The translations under genes were made by a program, and so were the position numbers. Under the pieces are notes generated by a model. The model searched no databases. It was not told the DNA's origin and saw only the letters and a program-made list of their open reading frames with translations. Positions 6,876-11,829 of a stretch of 11,829 bases of DNA are shown here, one piece after another. Position 1 is the first letter of the stretch. The number at the start of each line of letters is the position of its first letter. This stretch comes from Bacteroidota bacterium (GTDB lineage Bacteria > Bacteroidota > Ignavibacteria > SZUA-365 > JAADGX01), in the NCBI GenBank assembly GCA_024276335.1, contig JAJRXL010000038.1, positions 1-11,829 on the forward strand. Reading direction: 5' to 3'.

Positions 6876-7697
6876 ATGAAAACAAGGACAATCCTGTTTG
6901 TCGTGCTTCTGTCGGTATCGGCGATGGCACAGCAAAGAATGCATCCGCTTTACCTGAGTCGGGGAATGTACTTGTTGCCGATCCTCCAACTGGTAAGTCC
7001 TAACGATGGTGTGAACGGAATATCGACAACAAACTGCGTGCTGATAACAGGAAAGCAAAACCTCCTGATCAACACACCGGCTCCGGGACCAAACAACATA
7101 ACCGCCGTGCTCGAGATGCTGAGAGAGCTGGAAGTGGACACGTTGCACTGGATCTTGAATACGAACGGAAAGGGGAACTACGCTGGTTGTAACTACTATT
7201 TCGAGAAAATGCATGGCACATCCATCGCTCTCCCCGAAGAAGACGTTTCCCTTTACACGACGAACGTTTTTAACAACATCTGGATGTGGCCGTTGAGCAG
7301 TAAAACCGTGGACAAGAAATTGCGCCACGGTGAGAGCTTCCGCATCAACAACGTGTTCCTCCAGATATTTCAGATCGGATTCAGCACGCTTGGCTCATCC
7401 GCGGTTTACGAACCGAGGACGGGTATCCTGATCTTGAGCTATGAGTTCATTGGTCCTTTCAAACTTGGCGATCCGATCATTCGCACAAAAACGGATGGTT
7501 TGAAAGCGTATCTCCGGAACAACAAACCACCCCGCGCCGCGTATGGATACGCTGCAAGAATGTTGAACAAGATTGACGAGCTCCTGGAATTGCAGCCGAC
7601 GTCGGTGTTGTTTCCTCACGGGTATTTCTACAAAGGGTGTGGCACGAAGGCTCTTGAAATCGTGAAAGCGTGGTATCAATCGCTCGTGAAACGATGA
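6876..7697 (+). CDS. Secreted MBL-fold-like protein lacking zinc ligands (putative pseudoenzyme)
   Basis: This is a 273-residue protein with a clear signal peptide (basic MKTR, hydrophobic core, AMA-Q cleavage site after residue 18), so it is probably exported. The start is supported by GAGG at 6866-6869. The fold suggestion is from pattern matching. CVLITGKQNLLINTPAP resembles the early strand of metallo-beta-lactamase-fold enzymes. NTNGKGNYAGCNYYF (residues 95-109) lines up with the zinc motif NTHxHxDHxGGNxxF, but the ligand positions are N97, K99, N101 and Y102. The later segment GFSTLGSSAVYEPRTGILI (from 168) resembles the HTPGHSPGS...TGVL strand, but with F-S-T instead of histidine and S188-Y189 instead of Gly-Asp. 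Only the C-terminal PHG (H248) is kept. Zinc hydrolase activity therefore seems unlikely; a binding or structural role is possible. Gaps are 14 nt to murI and 24 nt to the mutase gene. Function unknown. Confidence 0.7.
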   Translation: MKTRTILFVVLLSVSAMAQQRMHPLYLSRGMYLLPILQLVSPNDGVNGISTTNCVLITGKQNLLINTPAPGPNNITAVLEMLRELEVDTLHWILNTNGKGNYAGCNYYFEKMHGTSIALPEEDVSLYTTNVFNNIWMWPLSSKTVDKKLRHGESFRINNVFLQIFQIGFSTLGSSAVYEPRTGILILSYEFIGPFKLGDPIIRTKTDGLKAYLRNNKPPRAAYGYAARMLNKIDELLELQPTSVLFPHGYFYKGCGTKALEIVKAWYQSLVKR

Positions 7698-7721
7698 GTG
7701 CCAAACAACGAGGGAGAATAG

Positions 7722-9281
7722 ATGGCACCTGAAAGAAAAAAAGAGTTCCGCACGGATTCGGGAATAGAGATACCGCTGTTTCTGGAGAACGGGCAAGGTG
7801 AAGAGCCTGGAAAATTTCCTTACACGCGCGGCGTTTACCGAACGATGTACCGGACGCGGTTCTGGACCATGAGACAGTACGCGGGATTCGCTACCGCCGA
7901 AGAGACGAACCGTCGGTACCGATATCTCCTTGAACAGGGCACAACGGGACTGAGCGTCGCGTTCGATTTACCGACGCAAATCGGGTACGATTCCGACGAT
8001 GTAATAGCCGAGGGTGAGGTTGGAAAAGTTGGCGTGGCTATTGACACGTTGGAGGACATGGAGGTGCTCTTCGACGGGATACCGTTGCAGGACATTTCCA
8101 CCTCGATGACAATCAATGCCACGGCATCCATCCTTCTGGCGATGTATGTTGCGCTGGCACAGAAGCAGGGAGCGGATATCGCTTCACTGCGCGGCACGGT
8201 TCAGAATGACATCCTGAAGGAATACATTGCGCGAGGCACGTATATCTTTCCTCCAGCTCCGTCCATGAGGATGGTGACGAACCTCTTCGAATGGTGTGCC
8301 GCGAACCTGCCTTCGTGGAACACCATCTCGATTTCCGGTTACCACATACGCGAAGCCGGCGCCGACGCGGCACAGGAACTTGCCTTTACGATTTCAAACG
8401 GAATAGCGTATGTCGAAGCCGCCATGGATGCAGGTCTTGACGTCGATGATTTTGCTCCCCGGCTTTCATTTTTCTTCAATTCGCACAACAACTTTTTTGA
8501 AGAGATTGCGAAGTTCAGGACGGCAAGGAAAATGTGGGCGAAGATCATGAAGGAACGGTTCGGAGCGAAGAATCCCAAATCGATGATGATGCGGTTTCAT
8601 GTTCAGACGGCTGGATCGACGCTAACGTCAAGACAGATCGACAACAACATCGTGCGTGTTACGCTCCAGGCCCTGGCGGCTGTTCTTGGCGGGTGTCAAT
8701 CGCTGCACACCAACAGCAGGGATGAAGCGTTGGCACTGCCCACGGAAGAATCGGTTCGAATCGCTCTCCGCACGCAGCAAATCATTGCGTACGAAAGCGG
8801 CGTTGCGGACTCCGCCGATCCCATTGGAGGATCCGGGCTCGTGGAATACTTGACGGATAAACTCGAGGAAAAAGCGAATACGTACATCGAAGAAATCGAC
8901 GCCATGGGCGGGGCGGTAAAAGCCATCGAGCAAGGTTACATGCAGCATCACATAGCGCAATCCTCGTATAGGTACCAGAAAGAAATCGAAAGAAAAGAGA
9001 AAGTTGTGGTTGGTGAAAACATGTTTGTCGTTGATGAAGAACATCACCAGGACATGTTAAGAATCGACGAAGCCGTCCGCGACCGGCAGGTGAAAAAACT
9101 CCGGCGCATAAAGGAGAAGCGGGACAATGACCGGGTTCAGGCCGTTCTCGAAACATTACGCAAAGTAGCAACGGGTGAAGAGAACATCTTTCCCTTTATC
9201 CTGGAAGCAGTAAAGGCTTACGCAACCATCGGGGAGATCTCCGGCACGCTCCGGGACGTGTGGGGAGAGTTCAAAGGATAG
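7722..9281 (+). CDS. mutA: Methylmalonyl-CoA mutase catalytic (large) subunit
   Basis: The enzyme converts (R)-methylmalonyl-CoA to succinyl-CoA by a coenzyme B12 radical reaction, linking propionyl-CoA and the TCA cycle. The 519-residue protein is the TIM-barrel domain only; the roughly 130-residue C-terminal cobalamin-binding domain of full-length mutases (DxHxxG motif) is absent, so a separate small subunit must be encoded elsewhere. Family segments seen include YTRGVYRTMYRTRFWTMRQY, STSMTINATA, GTVQNDILKEY and ISGYHIREAG. Residues Y53, R171 and H208 match Y89, R207 and H244 of the Propionibacterium enzyme with identical spacing (118 and 155 residues). Tyr and Arg at the first two positions favour methylmalonyl-CoA over isobutyryl-CoA, whose mutase has Phe and Gln there. 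The start is supported by AGGGAG at 7711-7716. No meaB-type chaperone or epimerase gene is visible. Confidence 0.93.
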   Translation: MAPERKKEFRTDSGIEIPLFLENGQGEEPGKFPYTRGVYRTMYRTRFWTMRQYAGFATAEETNRRYRYLLEQGTTGLSVAFDLPTQIGYDSDDVIAEGEVGKVGVAIDTLEDMEVLFDGIPLQDISTSMTINATASILLAMYVALAQKQGADIASLRGTVQNDILKEYIARGTYIFPPAPSMRMVTNLFEWCAANLPSWNTISISGYHIREAGADAAQELAFTISNGIAYVEAAMDAGLDVDDFAPRLSFFFNSHNNFFEEIAKFRTARKMWAKIMKERFGAKNPKSMMMRFHVQTAGSTLTSRQIDNNIVRVTLQALAAVLGGCQSLHTNSRDEALALPTEESVRIALRTQQIIAYESGVADSADPIGGSGLVEYLTDKLEEKANTYIEEIDAMGGAVKAIEQGYMQHHIAQSSYRYQKEIERKEKVVVGENMFVVDEEHHQDMLRIDEAVRDRQVKKLRRIKEKRDNDRVQAVLETLRKVATGEENIFPFILEAVKAYATIGEISGTLRDVWGEFKG

Positions 9282-9316
9282 TGCGCGTTTTCAAATCAGA
9301 CAGGAGTGTTACAGAA

Positions 9317-9946
9317 ATGAAGACGGAGACATTCGGTTTCTACGTTTGGGCTGCCCTGACGCTGGTGTTATTGATGGCGTCTTGTTCCGCGCCGGTAGAA
9401 AAAGTGGTGGAGCGAAAAGAGGAAAAACCCCGGGTCGAGGAGAAAAAAGTGCTCCCCGAACCGAGAGACTTTACCTTTGAGCAGCGCTATTTTGTGCGCC
9501 ACGCAACCATCGGACTAAGCACGGATATTGAAAACCCGTTTGAGGCGCTCAGGGTTATCCAGGTAAGGAGAGGAAAGAACGAAGTTCTCGTGATAAACAA
9601 GATTCAAACCGATACGTTGAACGGACGAAAGGAAGCGACCGAAACATGGCTTGGGGTTGAACTACCGAAGTTTGAGGCAGGAAAAACGTACGATGTTAAA
9701 AGCGCCACGCGGGTACAGTACTTCCGGTTTAAACTGGGCGTGCCACGCGTCAGGTACGACGGTCAGAACACCCGGGGCACTATCACGGTTGATGGATTCG
9801 AAAACGGCTATATTCTGGGGTCAATCGATCTGACGATTTCCGGTAGTACGAAATCGTTTTCAAAGCCACCGGAACAATTTGAACACCACCTCGCGGGAGC
9901 GTTCAGAATACAGGTCGTACCGTTGGATGCTTTGAAAATGAAGTAA
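9317..9946 (+). CDS. Putative lipoprotein of unknown function
   Basis: This is a 209-residue protein that I do not recognise. The start at ATG 9317 is chosen because AGGAG lies at 9302-9306 and the resulting N-terminus is a lipoprotein signal: hydrophobic residues 8-20 and a lipobox LMASC with the lipidated cysteine at C23. A longer frame from 9260 would overlap the mutase gene and bury the signal. After the cysteine comes a charged, low-complexity tether (about residues 25-48, rich in E, K, R, V and P), then a mostly beta-rich, charged domain without cysteines and with no motif that names a family. It is probably anchored at the cell envelope. It lies 35 nt after the mutase gene and 9 nt before radA in the probable operon, but neither neighbour suggests a role. 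Confidence 0.75.
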   Translation: MKTETFGFYVWAALTLVLLMASCSAPVEKVVERKEEKPRVEEKKVLPEPRDFTFEQRYFVRHATIGLSTDIENPFEALRVIQVRRGKNEVLVINKIQTDTLNGRKEATETWLGVELPKFEAGKTYDVKSATRVQYFRFKLGVPRVRYDGQNTRGTITVDGFENGYILGSIDLTISGSTKSFSKPPEQFEHHLAGAFRIQVVPLDALKMK

Positions 9947-9955
9947 GGCATTGCA

Positions 9956-11320
9956 ATGGCGAAAACAAGAACGAGGTTCGTGTGCCAGGCATGTGGCTCG
10001 ATTTCCACGCGCTGGCAAGGGAAGTGCCCGGATTGTGGCGAGTGGAACACGTTGATCGAGGAGGTTGTCGCCGTGCCATCGAGAGACCGGCGAAGAACAA
10101 CCGGCACAATTGGAAAACCGGTTCCCATTGCAAGCGTTGGTATCGACGAAGAACCTCGTCTGGAAACAGGGCTGAAAGAATTTGACCGTGTGCTGGGAGG
10201 AGGACTGGTTCCCGGCTCCGTGGTGTTGCTGGCCGGAGATCCGGGAATCGGCAAGTCAACGCTCATGTTGCAAGCGTGCGCGCACTACCTGGAGCGCGAA
10301 AAGGCTTCGTGCCTGTATGTCACGGGCGAGGAGTCGTTGCGGCAAATAAAGCTTCGCGCCGAGAGGCTCGGCGTTGAAGGCCAGCGATTGCTCGTGTATC
10401 CCGAAACGAACATCAACGAGATACTTACTCAACTCGAGCGGCTTCAACCGGTAATCGTCGTCATCGACTCAATCCAGACCGTTTATCAGCCGGAACTCCC
10501 CAGCACGCCGGGAAGCATATCCCAGGTCAGGGAATCAACCGCTCAGGTAATACGCTTTGCCAAGTCGTCGAACACACCGGTTATTGTTGTCGGTCACGTG
10601 ACGAAAGAGGGTTCGATCGCGGGCCCCAGGGTCTTGGAACACATGGTGGACGTCGTCTTGCAGTTTGAAGGAGATAACAATCATGCGTTTCGTATTGTCC
10701 GTGCGTTAAAGAACCGGTTTGGATCCACGAACGAGATAGGGATTTTCGAGATGTATTCCGAGGGATTGCGTGAAGTCTCGAACCCGAGTCGCTTCTTCCT
10801 GTCTCAGAGGAGCGCGGATATTTCCGGATCCTGCGTAACGGCAACCATCGGGGGGTCGCGCTCGTTGATAATCGAAATACAGGCACTTGTGACACCGAGC
10901 AATTTCGGCATTCCACAGCGCACGGTGAACGGGATCGATCCCCGGCGTCTTCAACTTATTCTTGCGGTCCTCGAGCGTCAGAGTCGGTTGCGGTTCGGGC
11001 AGAGCGACGTCTTTGTCAACGTCGTAGGCGGCGTCCGGGTGGATGAGCCTGCTGTCGATCTCGCGGTGGCATTGTCCGTTGTTTCAAGCTTGAAAGACAA
11101 GCCGGTCGGAGCTGATACGCTTGTCATTGGGGAGCTGGGATTGGCGGGAGAAGTGCGACATGTTTCCCAGGTGGAAAAACGTCTCAACGAAGCGGCGAAG
11201 CTGGGTTTTGTGCGCGCGCTCATCCCGGGGCGCAACGAGGGAGAACGGTTGCCGAAAAGCATCGACGTGAAAGCGGTTCAGACCCTCAATGAAGCGCTGG
11301 CGATACTCTCGCTGCAGTAG
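9956..11320 (+). CDS. radA: DNA repair protein RadA (Sms)
   Basis: RadA is a RecA-like, DnaB-like hexameric helicase that extends recombination intermediates (branch migration) in repair and natural transformation. The 454-residue frame is of normal length with complete architecture: an N-terminal zinc finger with C10, C13, C24 and C27 (CQAC...CPDC), a RecA-fold ATPase with Walker A GDPGIGKST (94-102) and Walker B-like VIVVID ending at D171, the family-specific KNRFG motif (252-256), and a C-terminal Lon-like domain (about 290-454, including VNVVGGVR and VIGELGLAGEVR). The ATG at 9956 has a short purine stretch (AAGG, 9945-9948) overlapping the stop of the preceding lipoprotein gene, suggesting translational coupling. 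It is the last protein gene of the likely operon; tRNA-Leu follows after 44 nt. Confidence 0.97.
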   Translation: MAKTRTRFVCQACGSISTRWQGKCPDCGEWNTLIEEVVAVPSRDRRRTTGTIGKPVPIASVGIDEEPRLETGLKEFDRVLGGGLVPGSVVLLAGDPGIGKSTLMLQACAHYLEREKASCLYVTGEESLRQIKLRAERLGVEGQRLLVYPETNINEILTQLERLQPVIVVIDSIQTVYQPELPSTPGSISQVRESTAQVIRFAKSSNTPVIVVGHVTKEGSIAGPRVLEHMVDVVLQFEGDNNHAFRIVRALKNRFGSTNEIGIFEMYSEGLREVSNPSRFFLSQRSADISGSCVTATIGGSRSLIIEIQALVTPSNFGIPQRTVNGIDPRRLQLILAVLERQSRLRFGQSDVFVNVVGGVRVDEPAVDLAVALSVVSSLKDKPVGADTLVIGELGLAGEVRHVSQVEKRLNEAAKLGFVRALIPGRNEGERLPKSIDVKAVQTLNEALAILSLQ

Positions 11321-11364
11321 CCGTGGTTGCTTTTGATCTTGAAGTTTGACAATTTGGAAGAACC

Positions 11365-11450
11365 GCTCGAGTGGCGGAATTGGCAGACGCGCTGGACTCA
11401 AAATCCAGTTAGGCTAACACCTAGTGTGGGTTCGACTCCCACCTCGAGCA
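11365..11450 (+). tRNA. tRNA-Leu (anticodon CAA)
   Basis: An 86-nt class II tRNA. The acceptor GCTCGAG (11365-11371) pairs with CTCGAGC (11443-11449), with discriminator A at 11450. The anticodon stem CTGGA/TCCAG (11392-11396, 11404-11408) encloses loop CTCAAAA, giving anticodon CAA at 11399-11401, which reads UUG. The long variable arm is TAGG/CCTA (11410-11413, 11420-11423). The T arm is GTGGG-TTCGACT-CCCAC (11426-11442). The 3' CCA is not encoded (CAC follows the discriminator). The tRNA lies 44 nt after radA and 24 nt before a terminator, so it could be the tail of that operon or have its own promoter, which I cannot identify. Confidence 0.97.
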
Positions 11451-11474
11451 CACGAACACGTGGAAGAGTACAAC

Positions 11475-11510
11475 AAGATCGGTCTCGGACAGACCGGTCT
11501 TTTCTTTTTC
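11475..11510 (+). terminator. Strong rho-independent terminator
   Basis: Arms 11475-11485 and 11491-11501 (AAGATCGGTCT/AGACCGGTCTT) form an 11-bp stem with one G-T wobble and a CGGAC loop, followed by TTCTTTTT. It ends transcription of tRNA-Leu and probably of the preceding operon, and protects the convergent minus-strand gene from read-through. Confidence 0.9.
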
Positions 11511-11578
11511 AAGAGACGAACAAAAAGCTACATGCCGCTTTGCCGTGTTTATTTTTAGGAAAAGTCTTCAGAGAAAGA

Positions 11579-11829
11579 TTACGGGTTATCACGCCATTTA
11601 AATTTCACGGCCCCCAACCCACACTCCAGGTGTATGTTAAGGCTTTGCTCTGAGGATGCCAGGTTTTGCGTTTCGAAGTAATCGTTTCCGCGATTGATAA
11701 ATCCCGGGAGAGTGATGGATGAGAGCCAGTTATCTGAACGGAAGACTTTGGCTGCATAACCTTCCGGCAGGTACACCTTCATGGTGCCGAGGCCAATTTC
11801 AAGATCGATGCGAGCATCGCGACGCAAGG
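11579..11829 (-). CDS. C-terminal part of a LiaF-like/toast-rack beta-repeat protein (partial)
   Basis: The minus-strand frame ends at TAA (11579-11581) and runs off the right edge, so only about the last 83 residues are visible. The TTG at 11825-11827 is probably internal and not the start. Seen: two related beta-strand units, IDLEIGLGTMKVYLPEG and a later LNIHLECGLGAVKF at the C-terminus, separated by WLSSITLPGFINRGNDYF. Repeated alternating strands with GLG(A/T)(M/V)K turns resemble the C-terminal domain of LiaF-type and DUF2154/toast-rack envelope proteins, which in some bacteria respond to cell-envelope stress. That assignment is by pattern only. The gene is convergent to the tRNA, with about 70 bp between its stop and the terminator, and no clear terminator of its own is seen. 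Confidence 0.6.
   Translation of the reverse strand, partial: LRRDARIDLEIGLGTMKVYLPEGYAAKVFRSDNWLSSITLPGFINRGNDYFETQNLASSEQSLNIHLECGLGAVKFKWRDNP

Noticed and set aside
9260..9316. Upstream start for the lipoprotein gene
   Set aside because: It would overlap the mutase gene by 22 bases and place 19 residues before a good lipoprotein signal; the ATG at 9317 has a Shine-Dalgarno.
11346..11351. TTGACA resembling a -35 box before tRNA-Leu
   Set aside because: Only 13 bases separate it from the tRNA 5' end, leaving no room for a -10 element and start site.
11365..11450. tRNA-Leu as an integration site for a mobile element
   Set aside because: No integrase gene or repeat of the tRNA 3' end is visible in the window.

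Overview
This window reads as a chromosomal housekeeping region around dnaA from a bacterium of moderate GC content. Genes are compact and intergenic DNA is clearly A+T-rich. The organism is probably in or near the Bacteroidota/Chlorobiota (FCB) assemblage. That placement is an inference from the style of DnaA, the split methylmalonyl-CoA mutase, and dnaA and glnD starts without a clear Shine-Dalgarno; no single feature proves it.

Layout, left to right. Positions 1-1263 hold the 3' part of a yifB/comM-type Mg-chelatase-like AAA+ ATPase, cut by the window edge. Positions 1264-1823 are a gene-free stretch with a 12-bp perfect palindrome, T-tracts and reverse-oriented DnaA boxes. Then come dnaA (1824-3323), a rho-independent terminator (3355-3393), and a second A+T-rich spacer carrying DnaA-box-like nonamers in forward orientation. 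From 3573 to 11320 six genes run on the plus strand with gaps of 9-37 nt and are probably an operon: glnD (PII uridylyltransferase/uridylyl-removing enzyme), murI (glutamate racemase), a secreted metallo-beta-lactamase-fold protein whose zinc-ligand motifs are replaced, the catalytic subunit of methylmalonyl-CoA mutase, a small lipoprotein, and radA. tRNA-Leu(CAA) (11365-11450) and a strong terminator (11475-11510) follow. A convergent minus-strand gene, probably a LiaF-like/toast-rack beta-repeat protein, enters from the right edge.

The genes cover replication initiation (dnaA and a candidate bipartite origin), nitrogen signalling (glnD), peptidoglycan precursor supply (murI), C3/C4 acyl-CoA metabolism (mutase) and recombination (radA and yifB/comM, whose characterised homologues both act in branch migration during natural transformation).

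Most of the region is ordinary. Two items deserve a second look. One is the arrangement of DnaA boxes on both sides of dnaA in opposite orientations, including one overlapping the start and one abutting the stop codon. The other is the exported metallo-beta-lactamase-fold protein that appears to be a pseudoenzyme. I found no CRISPR array, insertion sequence, prophage or defence system.
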